From Agromyces subbeticus DSM 16689 (lineage in GTDB: Bacteria > Actinomycetota > Actinomycetes > Actinomycetales > Microbacteriaceae), in assembly GCF_000421565.1 (NCBI RefSeq), contig NZ_ATXG01000004.1, positions 1 to 64,000 on the forward strand: a stretch of 64,000 nucleotides of DNA, written 5' to 3'. Positions 9,172-16,869 of this stretch are shown here, piece after piece. Below the pieces are notes generated by a model that saw nothing but the letters and a program-made list of their open reading frames with translations, was not told where the DNA came from and did not search any database. Both the position numbers and the translations under genes were made by a program. Positions within the stretch are counted from its first letter, which is position 1; each line of letters opens with the position of its first letter.

Positions 9172-10088
9172 GCGCCGGCTTGAACACCGCCGCAAGCAGG
9201 GAATCTCCGTCCACAGTCACCCTCATCGGGCTGGGACCAATGGGGGAAGCCATGACACGGGCGTTGGTCGCTGCAGGTCATCACGTGACCGTATGGAACC
9301 GGACCGCCTCGCGCGCCGAAGGCGTCGTGGCGGATGGCGCCACGCTGGCACCCGACCCCTCGACGGCGCTACGCGCAAGCTCACTACTGATCTTGAGCCT
9401 CACCGACTATCGAGCGATGTACGCCATCCTCGGCGACATCGCGGATGAGCTCGAAGGACGCACGATCGTGAACCTCAGCTCCGAGAGCCCCGCCAACACT
9501 CGCGAGGCGGCCGCCTGGGCCGCCGAGCACGGAGCTCGCCTCGTTGTCGGTGGAGTTATGGCGGCCGCACCGATGATCGGCACTCCGGCCGCGTCGGTGT
9601 ACTACAGCGGCGACCAGGACGCGTTCGAGTCGTCTCGCCGGTTGCTTGCCACGATCGGCGAACCGCACTATCTCGGCACCGATCCCGGCCTCGCGCAGTT
9701 GATGTACCTGGCGCATCTGGAAGTGTTCCTCACCGGGCTTTCAGCGCTCTTGCATGCCACTGCCCTGCTCGGCAGCGCCGGACTCACCGCGTCGGCCGTG
9801 ATGCCCGGCCTGTTGGAAACATTGGTGGGGATAGGAGAGGTCGTCGTCGAAGGTCATGAGCCGTGGGTGCAGATCGATTCCGGGCAGTATCCCGGCGATC
9901 TCAGCACGACGACGATGATGGGGGCATCGGCCGATCACGTCGTCCGCGCCAGCCAAGACGCCGGCGTCGATCTCACGTTGCCTCGTGCGATTCAGGAGCA
10001 CTATCGCCGCGCGATCTCGCACGGACATGGGAAGGACAACTGGACGAGCCTCATCGAGGGGCTTCGACGGCCGACCTCGCCCTCGTGA
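9168..10088 (+). CDS. Imine-reductase-like NAD(P)-binding protein (second of two)
   Basis: This 306-residue paralogue of the preceding gene starts at an ATG overlapping its stop. Upstream in-frame codons lie inside the neighbour and are rejected. The Rossmann motif VTLIGLGPMGEAMTRALV and VWNRTASRA match the first copy. The presumed catalytic helix reads AQLMYLAHLE, so the acidic or Tyr residue found at this place in many imine reductases is not at the same position. Conserved pairs such as VYYSGDQDAF and YYSGDQSVF show close relationship. The tandem arrangement suggests either duplication with different substrates or a heterodimer. The last gene of the MarR operon. Confidence 0.72.
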   Translation: MSAGLNTAASRESPSTVTLIGLGPMGEAMTRALVAAGHHVTVWNRTASRAEGVVADGATLAPDPSTALRASSLLILSLTDYRAMYAILGDIADELEGRTIVNLSSESPANTREAAAWAAEHGARLVVGGVMAAAPMIGTPAASVYYSGDQDAFESSRRLLATIGEPHYLGTDPGLAQLMYLAHLEVFLTGLSALLHATALLGSAGLTASAVMPGLLETLVGIGEVVVEGHEPWVQIDSGQYPGDLSTTTMMGASADHVVRASQDAGVDLTLPRAIQEHYRRAISHGHGKDNWTSLIEGLRRPTSPS

Positions 10089-10148
10089 CAACAGAGCGAG
10101 GGGCGGACCTCAAAGTCGCAACGATGCCGGGCTGGCGGCGTGCCCGAT

Positions 10149-10490
10149 TCAGGTCGACGGGGGTGGTGCCGCGGCGATCACACGGATCTCTCGGGTCGCA
10201 GCGTCGCCGAGAATGCGCAGCGCTTCCTGATACGCCTCGGAGTGATAGGCGGCGACCGCCGCATCGAGATCTGGGAACTCGATGATGGTCGTGCGCAAGG
10301 CCGACTGCCCTTCGAGCACGACGAGAGGTTCGCCCCGCGCGAGGAAGCGCCCTCCCCCCGCGAGCATCGCAGGACCGGCACGCTCGACATACAACCCGAG
10401 ACGCTCCTCGTCGCGGATGCGCGTGAACGTGTTCACCCAGTAGACCGCCACTGCCTTCCCCATCCCTGCCACGAGCGCCACGGTCCGCAT
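10149..10490 (-). CDS. DUF1330 family protein
   Basis: This 113-residue ferredoxin-like (dimeric alpha/beta barrel) protein matches DUF1330. The sequence runs AVYWVNTFTRIRDEERLGLYV, then GGRFLARGEPLVVLEG, TTIIEFPDLDAAVAAYHSEAYQ. An in-frame ATG at 10463 would give a start more typical for the family (MGKAVAVYW). Neither start has a convincing ribosome-binding site, so the N-terminal nine residues are doubtful. Members are small stand-alone proteins of unknown function. The gene is convergent with the imine-reductase operon. Confidence 0.78.
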   Translation of the reverse strand: MRTVALVAGMGKAVAVYWVNTFTRIRDEERLGLYVERAGPAMLAGGGRFLARGEPLVVLEGQSALRTTIIEFPDLDAAVAAYHSEAYQEALRILGDAATREIRVIAAAPPPST

Positions 10491-10609
10491 GACCTGGCCT
10501 GTGCCCAGCGGGCCTCATCCTGTGCGCGCCGCGCTGCTCGCGCCAGGCCCCGGACGGCCAGACATCATTCAGATCCTGCCCGGGACGGCGCAAGCAGGCG
10601 CCCGTCGCC

Positions 10610-10645
10610 GGGGCCCGGGGCGCGCGTTCTGCGCCGCGGGCCCCG
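10610..10645. terminator. GC-rich hairpin downstream of the HxlR regulator
   Basis: CGGGGCCC (10610-10617) pairs with GGGCCCCG (10638-10645), with an inner GGCGC/GCGCC pairing. It lies 23 bp past the regulator stop, next to three CAGCGCT direct repeats (10655-10676). Confidence 0.45.
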
Positions 10646-10667
10646 CTTGGCGTTCAGCGCTCAGCGC

Positions 10668-11033
10668 TCAGCGCTCAGCCACGATGCCGTCGGCGCGCTG
10701 GGCCACCCATTCGACGAGCGGCAGCATGCGCTCCATCAGCTCACGTCCGAGCTCGGTCAGTGCATACTCCACCCGGGGTGGCACTTCGGGATACGAGGTG
10801 CGTGCGATGATGCCGTCGGCCTCGAGCGTGCGCAGCGTCGAGGCGAGCATCTTCTCGCTGATGCCGTCGACCTCGCGGCGCAGCTCGCCCCAGCGCAGCG
10901 TGCCGTCGGTCAGCGCGAGCAGCACGAGCACGCCCCACTTGCTCATGATGTGATCGAGCACGACACGAGTCGGGCACCCTTCGGTGAAAACTTCACCTGA
11001 GGTTTCGCGGATCTGCGCAAGACTAACCACCAT
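10668..11033 (-). CDS. HxlR-family redox regulator, QorR-like
   Basis: The protein has 121 residues with the HxlR signature: CPTRVVLDHIMSKWGVLVLLAL (residues 20-41), LRWGELRREVDGISEKMLASTLRTLE and the wing SYPEVPPRVEYALTELG. Cys20 is the only cysteine. That matches QorR of Corynebacterium glutamicum, where a single N-terminal Cys senses diamide/disulfide stress. The gene is divergent from a QorB-type reductase, which is the known QorR target arrangement. It is likely autoregulated through the GGTACC repeats in the shared gap. Oxidant sensing is inferred from family and context. Confidence 0.85.
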   Translation of the reverse strand: MVVSLAQIRETSGEVFTEGCPTRVVLDHIMSKWGVLVLLALTDGTLRWGELRREVDGISEKMLASTLRTLEADGIIARTSYPEVPPRVEYALTELGRELMERMLPLVEWVAQRADGIVAER

Positions 11034-11036
11034 GTA

Positions 11037-11061
11037 GGTACCTTACCTGAAAGTGGGTACC
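11037..11061. promoter_or_regulatory. Probable QorR operator (GGTACC repeats)
   Basis: GGTACC occurs at 11037-11042 and 11056-11061, 13 bp apart, forming an inverted and also direct repeat. AGGTA-cct-TACCT overlaps the left copy. It sits 3 bp upstream of the regulator start, in the 98-bp gap to the reductase gene. Confidence 0.55.
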
Positions 11062-11131
11062 GTCGCGAGGGAAGGTTGGCGCGCGGCATCCGGTTGCTGA
11101 CAGTGACCGCAACCGGAAGGACACCCACACC

Positions 11132-12004
11132 ATGACCATTCTCGTCACCGCCGCCTCTGGCCAGCTCGGCCGCCTCGTCGTCGATTCCCTGCTCGCCCGC
11201 GGCGCCGCACCCGAGACGATCGTCGCGAGCGCCCGCGACACGTCGAAGCTCGAGCACCTCGCCGCCCGCGGCATCCGCACCGTCGAGCTCGACTACGCGC
11301 GCCCCGAGACCATCGCGCCGGCACTCGACGGGGTCGACACGGTGCTGCTCGTCTCGGCGTCGGAGCCCGGCAACCGCGTCGCGCTGCACCGGAACGTGAT
11401 CGACGCCGCGAAGGCCGCCGGCGTCTCGAAGCTCGTCTACACGAGCGCGACGAAGGCCGGCACCGCCGACTTCGTGCTCGCGCCCGAGCACAAGGCCACC
11501 GAAGAGGCGATCGCCGCCTCGGGCGTTCCCGCGGTGATCGTGCGCCACAACTGGTACGTCGAGAACTACGCGGCGGATGTCGCGCGCGCGGCGACGACCG
11601 GAGTCATCGCGGCGTCCGTGGCCGACGGCCGCGTCGCGAGCGCCAGTCGCGCCGATTTCGCCGACGGCGACGCCGTCGTGCTGCTCGACGACGGCCACCT
11701 CGGCCAGGTCTACGAGTTCGGCGGCGACGTCGCCTGGAACTACGACGAGCTCGCAACCGCCGCCGCCGAGGTCGTCGGGCGCGACGTGGCGTACACGCCG
11801 CTCACGACCGACGAGCACGTCGCCGCCCTCGAGTCGTTCGGCCTCGACGCCGGCACCGCGGGCTTCGTCGCCGGCATCGACACGGGCATCCGCAACGGCG
11901 TGCTCGCCGAGGCCGATGGCACGCTCTCGCGACTCATCGGCCGGCCGACCACCTCGCTCGTCGACGGTCTTCGTGCCGCCACCGAGGAGTCCGTGGCAGC
12001 CTAG
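11132..12004 (+). CDS. NmrA/QorB-type NAD(P)H:quinone oxidoreductase (atypical SDR)
   Basis: This 290-residue atypical SDR has ILVTAASGQLGRLVVDSLL (residues 3-21) as the nucleotide loop, VYTSATKAG in the middle and the substrate-side NWYVENYA motif of the NmrA/QorB subgroup. QorB-like enzymes reduce quinones with NADPH and act in oxidative-stress defence. The ATG is preceded by a weak AAGGA. The divergent QorR-like regulator supports the assignment. No membrane segment or signal peptide is seen. Confidence 0.85.
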   Translation: MTILVTAASGQLGRLVVDSLLARGAAPETIVASARDTSKLEHLAARGIRTVELDYARPETIAPALDGVDTVLLVSASEPGNRVALHRNVIDAAKAAGVSKLVYTSATKAGTADFVLAPEHKATEEAIAASGVPAVIVRHNWYVENYAADVARAATTGVIAASVADGRVASASRADFADGDAVVLLDDGHLGQVYEFGGDVAWNYDELATAAAEVVGRDVAYTPLTTDEHVAALESFGLDAGTAGFVAGIDTGIRNGVLAEADGTLSRLIGRPTTSLVDGLRAATEESVAA

Positions 12005-12108
12005 GCGGCTCGCTGCGCTCGCCGGCGCGAATTCCCCTACCGGGGTACTACCCGGATGCGACGACGGGGGGACGCGCCGGCGGCAACGGCGTCCGTAGCG
12101 TCGGAGCC

Positions 12109-12831
12109 ATGGAGTTCCTGACCGACATCGTGCTCTCACTCGTGCAGTCGCCGTGGGTCTTCGTGGTGATCTTCGTCGTGTGCGTCATCGACGGGTTCTT
12201 CCCGCCGGTGCCGAGCGAGACCGTCGTCATCGCAGCTGCGGCCGCCGGCGCGGCGACGGGTGACTGGGCGATGCTCGTCGGTGCCGTGATCGCCGCTTCG
12301 GCGGGCGCGTTCCTCGGCGACAACATCGCGTACACGATCGGACGCACCGTGGGGGTCGATCGCTGGAGCTGGATGCGTCGCGACTCCGCGCGGCGTGCGA
12401 TCGCATGGGCACGCGAGGGCCTCGACCGGCGCGCGACGGTGCTCATCCTGACCGCACGCTACATCCCCGTCGGAAGGGTCGCCGTCAACGTCACCGCGGG
12501 AGCCGCCGGCCTGTCACGCCGGCGGTTCCTGCCGCTCTCCGCCCTCGCCGCACTCAGCTGGGCCGTGTACTCGGTCGCGATCGGACTGTTCGCGGGCCGG
12601 TGGCTCTCGGGAAACCCGCTGCTCGCGGCGCTCCTCGGCATCGCCATCGCCCTGGTGATCGGCATCATCATCGATCGGGTCAGCTCGGCGGTCGCCACGC
12701 GACGAGCCGAGCGGCGTACCACAACTGAGGAACCCGCGGCAGCCTCGGTCGGCGTCTCACCGACCGGACCGGCGCACGCACATCGGCCCACCGTTGACTC
12801 AGCCGGCATGACAGTTCCGCCTCAGTCATGA
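12109..12831 (+). CDS. DedA-family membrane protein (VTT domain)
   Basis: This 240-residue membrane protein begins with a hydrophobic segment, then shows the DedA core: IDGFFPPVPSETVVIAAAAA (about residues 25-44) and GAFLGDNIAYTIGR. The basic patch (DRRATVLILTARYIPVGRVAVNVTAG, cited here in part) is the conserved R-x3-P-x-R/G region. About four to five helices follow, and the C-terminal cytosolic tail is 40 residues rich in Thr/Pro. DedA proteins are linked to lipid translocation and membrane homeostasis, but the exact substrate here is unknown. The stop codon lies inside a hairpin that probably ends transcription. Confidence 0.85.
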   Translation: MEFLTDIVLSLVQSPWVFVVIFVVCVIDGFFPPVPSETVVIAAAAAGAATGDWAMLVGAVIAASAGAFLGDNIAYTIGRTVGVDRWSWMRRDSARRAIAWAREGLDRRATVLILTARYIPVGRVAVNVTAGAAGLSRRRFLPLSALAALSWAVYSVAIGLFAGRWLSGNPLLAALLGIAIALVIGIIIDRVSSAVATRRAERRTTTEEPAAASVGVSPTGPAHAHRPTVDSAGMTVPPQS

Positions 12832-12841
12832 GGCGGAACTG
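12812..12841. terminator. Hairpin overlapping the DedA stop codon
   Basis: CAGTTCCGCCTCA (12812-12824) pairs perfectly with TGAGGCGGAACTG (12829-12841) around a GTCA tetraloop. The TGA stop of the DedA gene is the first codon of the right arm, so termination and translation end coincide. Confidence 0.6.
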
Positions 12842-12937
12842 ACATACCGAATCCGGAGACGACGATGCTGCGCCTGCGATTGTCGACCACCGACAAGCCG
12901 CTCGCGAGATCGCACCCGGAACGCGAGACTCGACAGC

Positions 12938-13408
12938 ATGCCCGTAACACCCCGACGCCTGGCCATCGGCATGAGCCTGTGGATTCCGAACCTCTTCAGC
13001 GGCATCCGCGTGAAGCGATTCGCCACCGACTGGACGAGCGCAACCGTCGAGCTGCGCGTCAACGTGTTCACCCGCAACTACGTGAAGACCGCGTTCGGCG
13101 GCTCGATGTCGGCCATGACCGACCCATACTTCTTCATGCTCGTGATGCACCAGATCGGCCGCGACTACATCGTGTGGGACACCCGCGGCGAGATCGAATT
13201 CGTCAAACCCGGCCGCGGGGTGCTGACGGCGCAGTTCGCGGTGTCACCCGAGAAGACGGCGGAGCTGCGGGAGCGCGCCCGCGGCGGCGCGAAGGTGCTC
13301 GAGTGGTTCGAGACCGAGATCACCGACCGCGACGGCGACGTGGTCGCCCGGGTGCGCCGCGAGGTCTACGTGCGCGAGAAGCAGCGCGCGACCATGCCCG
13401 GCGCGTGA
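12938..13408 (+). CDS. DUF4442 hotdog-fold protein
   Basis: This 156-residue protein resembles DUF4442 hotdog proteins, which are related to thioesterases. Conserved stretches are NLFSGIRVKRFATDWTSATV, FTRNYVKTAFGGSMSAMTDP (part of the hotdog helix region) and MLVMHQIGRDYIVWD. It is probably cytosolic and dimeric, and a coenzyme-A thioester substrate is possible. It follows the DedA gene after a terminator-like hairpin and has its own start at 12938. Nothing in the neighbourhood narrows the function. Confidence 0.8.
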   Translation: MPVTPRRLAIGMSLWIPNLFSGIRVKRFATDWTSATVELRVNVFTRNYVKTAFGGSMSAMTDPYFFMLVMHQIGRDYIVWDTRGEIEFVKPGRGVLTAQFAVSPEKTAELRERARGGAKVLEWFETEITDRDGDVVARVRREVYVREKQRATMPGA

Positions 13409-13455
13409 CGGGCTCCCTCGACGAGAGTCCCGCCGCGAGCCATCGGTTCACACTT

Positions 13456-13473
13456 CCGCGGCATTCACCGCGG
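13456..13473. terminator. Short GC hairpin at the end of the LacI gene
   Basis: CCGCGG (13456-13461) and CCGCGG (13468-13473) can pair around a 6-nt loop that holds the LacI stop. It lies between the convergent DUF4442 and LacI genes and is short, so this is only a candidate. Confidence 0.35.
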
Positions 13474-14589
13474 CCGCGATCGGCTGCTCTCAGCTCCCGG
13501 CGGCGGGGCGACCGACGCCCGCGACACGAGCCGCGTGTCGAGCGTGTGCCGAGAGCGTGGCGTCGCCTCGCCGTCGATGAGGGCGAGCAAGGTCGCAGCA
13601 GCCTGGGCGCCGAGCGCGTGCATGGGCTGCTCGATCATCGTGAGCGGCGGGTCCATGACGGCCGCCCATGAGCTGTCGTCGAAGCCGATCAGTGAGACGT
13701 CGGCGGGGTACGAAAGCCCTGCCGCGCGCACCGCACGGAGCGAGCCGGTCATGGCATCGGTCTCAGTGCAGAAGAGGGCGGTGGCGCGATCGGGCAGCGC
13801 GAGCATGCGGGCGACCTCATCGGTCGCGCGCAGCTCGGTCTTGTCACCCACCATGACGAGGTCCGGATCGAACCGGATGCCGGCATCATCGAGTGCGTCG
13901 AGGTAGCCGCGCAGACGCTCGGCGTCGGTCCAGAGGTTCTTCGAGGCGGCCGCGAGCAGCTCGCGACGGGTCGTCGGCCGCGAGTCGCTCGACGGGCCCC
14001 ACACGAAGCCGATGCGGGTGTGGCCGGCATCGATCAGCAGGTCCACTGCACTGCGCGCAGCTTCTCGATTGTCGATCACCACGGCGTCGAGGTCGAGGTG
14101 CACGACCTCGCGGTCGACGAGCACCACCGGGATGCTGTGGTCGATGGCAGCGGTGACGTGCGCGACATCCGCTCGCTCGACTGCCGCCGATGCGACGATC
14201 ACGCCGTCGACCCGCTTGTCGATCAGCACGTTCATCGCCGCGATCTCTTCACCCAGGTCTTCGTGGGTGCTGAGCACGATGGTGTCGAAGCCGCGCTCGC
14301 GTGACGCGTCGGAGATGCCGCGCACGACTCCGGCGAAGAAGGGGTTGCCGATGTCGGCGACGATCACGCCGAGCGTATGGGTCACCCCGGTCGACATGCT
14401 GCGTGCGAGCGCGTTCGTGCGGTAGCCGATCTCTTCAGCCGCCGCGAGCACGCGTTCACGCAGCTCAGGGCTCACGTAGCCGTAACCGCCGAGGGTACGT
14501 GCGGCGGTGGCCCGACCGACACCAGCAGCGGTCGCGACCTCTGAGATGGTCGGCGGGCTGCTCGAGACTCGTTCGCGTTCAGCCGCCAT
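13465..14589 (-). CDS. LacI-family repressor of the fructosamine-type locus
   Basis: The protein has 374 residues from the ATG at 14589. A GTG 14 codons upstream is less likely because AGGG lies close to the ATG. The N-terminal helix-turn-helix reads TISEVATAAGVGRATAARTLGG with hinge helix YRTNALARSMSTG. The periplasmic-binding-protein-like sensor domain follows, with LGVIVADIGNPFFAGVVRGI and the C-terminal LIGFDDSSWAAVMDPPLTMI. It is the last gene of a SIS-PfkB-LacI operon, 35 bp after the kinase. The two identical 14-bp near-palindromes at 16667 and 16742 are the best candidates for its operator. The inducer is probably a sugar amine or its phosphate (inference). Confidence 0.88.
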   Translation of the reverse strand: MAAERERVSSSPPTISEVATAAGVGRATAARTLGGYGYVSPELRERVLAAAEEIGYRTNALARSMSTGVTHTLGVIVADIGNPFFAGVVRGISDASRERGFDTIVLSTHEDLGEEIAAMNVLIDKRVDGVIVASAAVERADVAHVTAAIDHSIPVVLVDREVVHLDLDAVVIDNREAARSAVDLLIDAGHTRIGFVWGPSSDSRPTTRRELLAAASKNLWTDAERLRGYLDALDDAGIRFDPDLVMVGDKTELRATDEVARMLALPDRATALFCTETDAMTGSLRAVRAAGLSYPADVSLIGFDDSSWAAVMDPPLTMIEQPMHALGAQAAATLLALIDGEATPRSRHTLDTRLVSRASVAPPPGAESSRSRPR

Positions 14590-14624
14590 ACCGCCCTGTC
14601 GACCTTTCACCCCGTGCCCCCGAC

Positions 14625-15515
14625 TCACCACATGCTAGCGGCGACGGCCTCGCCCGACGAGCGGCCACGGCCGAACGCGCCCTCGACGAAGCACTGCGCG
14701 TGCGCGGCATCCGCGCCCGCCCCGAGTGCCGCGGCGAGCTCAGCATGGTCAGGTCGACGGGTACGGCTCCAGCCGGAACCGAGCAGTGACACGATGAAGC
14801 CCGCGAGAAAGGCGTCGCCGCAGCCCATCGTGTCGACGATGGTCGAAGGGTCATCGACGAGATGCGCCTCAGCCTCGACCGTCACGATGCCGTCGGTCAC
14901 GATCGCGCCGTCGGTGCCGCGAGTACCCAGGGCGACGGATGCCCCGCGCCCGACGGCGTCGGCGAGGAGCGCACGAGTCTGCTCGACATCGAGGTGCGAG
15001 CACGACAGCAGCACCAGATCGGCCGAGGGGCAGACGAGGTCGAGATAGGCAGACGACCGGAACTCGTCTTCGCTCGAGAGGTCGAACGACACGAGTGCGC
15101 GGCCGTTCGCGAGCTTCGGCAGTTCGGTCTCGGTGCGTGAGTACACACTCGAGTGCACGACATCGAATCCGGCGACGTACTCGAGCAGGTCGTCGTCGAG
15201 AGCGAGCGGTGAGCGCACCGTGACGCCGCCTCCGTTCCAGCCGAGGAAGGTACGCTCGCCGTCCTCCACGCGCAGGGTCGAGATGCCGCTCTCCCCCTCG
15301 CGCACGCGGCTCCGCGTGACGTCGACCCCCTCGCCGGTGATCGAGGCGCGCAAGTAGGCGCCGGCATCGTCGTCACCGAAGACCCCGAGGTACCCGGCAT
15401 CCGCGCCGAGCCGTCGCGCGAAGACCGCGACGTTCACGCAGTTGCCGCCGGGGTAGTCGAGCCCCCGGTCGAGGAAGCGGTCGACGATGTTGTCGCCGAA
15501 GCCGAGTACGCGCAT
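14625..15515 (-). CDS. PfkB-family sugar kinase, fructoselysine-6-kinase (FrlD)-like
   Basis: This 296-residue ribokinase-fold enzyme has an N-terminal GDNIVDRFLDRGLDYPGGN with substrate loop GGNCVNVA at 23-30. The C-terminal anion-hole/base motif is DTMGCGDAF, with GCGD at 231-234. The opening GDNI/GGNCVNVA style and the neighbouring SIS enzyme match FrlD, which phosphorylates fructosamines at C6. Start ATG 15515 has AGGAG 9 nt upstream, and the longer frame overlapping the SIS gene is rejected. It probably forms an operon with the SIS gene (92 bp upstream) and the LacI gene downstream. Confidence 0.82.
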   Translation of the reverse strand: MRVLGFGDNIVDRFLDRGLDYPGGNCVNVAVFARRLGADAGYLGVFGDDDAGAYLRASITGEGVDVTRSRVREGESGISTLRVEDGERTFLGWNGGGVTVRSPLALDDDLLEYVAGFDVVHSSVYSRTETELPKLANGRALVSFDLSSEDEFRSSAYLDLVCPSADLVLLSCSHLDVEQTRALLADAVGRGASVALGTRGTDGAIVTDGIVTVEAEAHLVDDPSTIVDTMGCGDAFLAGFIVSLLGSGWSRTRRPDHAELAAALGAGADAAHAQCFVEGAFGRGRSSGEAVAASMW

Positions 15516-15607
15516 GGCCTGTGTCTCCTGGAGCTGGTCGCGGATGCCCCGCTCCGGCGCATGGCCGGGGCGGGGCATCCGCACGAACGGGTCGGTACCG
15601 GGTCGGT

Positions 15608-16624
15608 TCAGTACTCGACGACGCGGTAGTAGCGGCGCAGGTCGAGCGAGTGATTGCGCACGCGCTCGAGGTGCTTCGAGACCCGGCCCATGACCGTGTC
15701 GAGCACGATCGGGGCGAGCAGCCCGCGGAACTCGGGGCTGAAGCCCTCGAGCGGGTAGTCCTTGGTGTCGAAGACGGTGACATCCGTCGACACCTTCTTC
15801 ACGAAGCGCTCGACGCGGTCGGTGAGCGCGCGCGTCTCGTCCTCTCCCTGGAAGACGATGACGCTCGTGTCCTCCTCGAGCAGTTCGAGCGAGCCGTGGA
15901 AGAACTCCGCGCTGTGCACGCGCGTGGTGCGCAGCCACTGCATCTCCTCGAGGATGCACATCGAGTAGAGATAGGTGAAGCCCCAGAGGTTCCCACCGCC
16001 GACCAGGAAGTGGTAATCGGCCTCGGCGTGCGACTCGGCGAAGTCGGATGCCGCGGACTCGGCCTGCTCGGCGACGGCGACGAGCACGTCGGGCAGCACG
16101 GCGAGCTCGTCGGCGAACTTCTCGTAACCCTCGAATTCACCCCGCAGCGACAGCAACCGCGTCATGAAGAGCAGCATCTGCATGTCGAACGGCCAGGTCT
16201 TCGGCTCGGAGACGAGTGCGATGTCGACGGCCTTCGCGATGGGTGAGTCGGCGTAGCCCGTGAAGGCGATGGTCGTCACGCCGCGCGCCTTGCAGTACTC
16301 GATCGCGCGAAGGCTGTCGTCGGTCGTGCCCGACACCGAGGTGAAGATCGCGACCGAATTGCCGCCGAGGCTGGCGTCGCCGGATTCGATGAGCTCTGCG
16401 GCGATGACGCTGCGCACGGGCAGCGTCGAACTGCGGCGGCCGAGGTGCTCGTACGGCCACATGGCGGCATACGTGCCGCCGGCCCCGATGAGGAAGAGGT
16501 TCGCGAACCCCTCGGCGTGGAGGCGATCGACGACCGCCTCGATCTGCGGGCGCAAGGCGACGGCGCTCGCCGTCTGACTGCGGAAGGTCGTCTCCTCGAA
16601 GCCGAGCAGGTTGGTCGCGAGCAT
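15608..16624 (-). CDS. SIS-domain sugar isomerase/deglycase, FrlB-like (copy 1)
   Basis: This 338-residue protein has two SIS domains, as in FrlB and the isomerase half of GlmS. SIS1 has FLIGAGGTYAAMWPYEHL and FTSVSGTTDDSLRAIEYC. SIS2 has FLVGGGNLWGFTYLYSMCI, followed by CILEEMQW and EFFHGSLELLEEDTSV. The terminal LRRYYRVVEY is shared with copy 2. FrlB-type enzymes split a 6-phosphofructosamine into glucose 6-phosphate and the amine. AAAGGA precedes the ATG. It is the first gene of the minus-strand operon and faces the operator region. The exact fructosamine substrate is not readable. Confidence 0.82.
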   Translation of the reverse strand: MLATNLLGFEETTFRSQTASAVALRPQIEAVVDRLHAEGFANLFLIGAGGTYAAMWPYEHLGRRSSTLPVRSVIAAELIESGDASLGGNSVAIFTSVSGTTDDSLRAIEYCKARGVTTIAFTGYADSPIAKAVDIALVSEPKTWPFDMQMLLFMTRLLSLRGEFEGYEKFADELAVLPDVLVAVAEQAESAASDFAESHAEADYHFLVGGGNLWGFTYLYSMCILEEMQWLRTTRVHSAEFFHGSLELLEEDTSVIVFQGEDETRALTDRVERFVKKVSTDVTVFDTKDYPLEGFSPEFRGLLAPIVLDTVMGRVSKHLERVRNHSLDLRRYYRVVEY

Positions 16625-16666
16625 GGTGGTCCTTTCGAAGCGGGAATCGGCCCACTTTCATTCATG

Positions 16667-16680
16667 TGGTACCGGTATCA
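16667..16680. promoter_or_regulatory. LacI-type operator copy A
   Basis: TGGTACCGGTATCA is a near-palindrome centred on CCGG, identical to the copy at 16742. It lies 43 bp upstream of the minus-strand SIS gene. The central CG and 14-bp size fit LacI-family sites. Confidence 0.6.
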
Positions 16681-16741
16681 GGTCGAGTTCATGCTGACAC
16701 AGCCTAAGAAATAGGTCAATACGGCAACTTTCGATTGGGAC

Positions 16742-16755
16742 TGGTACCGGTATCA
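16742..16755. promoter_or_regulatory. LacI-type operator copy B
   Basis: The sequence is identical to copy A, spaced 75 bp centre to centre (about seven helical turns), which would allow looping. It lies in the promoter region of the plus-strand ABC operon; TAGAGT at 16765-16770 could be part of a -10. Confidence 0.6.
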
Positions 16756-16869
16756 GATTCTGTGTAGAGTCAGTGCCCACCAAGCAGTACGTGTCACAGA
16801 GATCCGATGGCGGATCGCCGGAGCAGACCCCCTCCGGCTGGTCGGCCTCGTCCGAGTCAAAGGAAGACC

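Noticed and set aside
10652..10680. CAGCGCT direct repeats as a CRISPR or integration site
   Set aside because: The units are only 7 bp, contiguous and overlap the stop of the HxlR gene; there are no spacers.
12048..12108. GGGGTAGT-like repeat before the DedA gene as a copper box
   Set aside because: The match to the CsoR boxes is poor (no TA-flanked GC tracts of the right spacing) and the gene is unrelated to copper.
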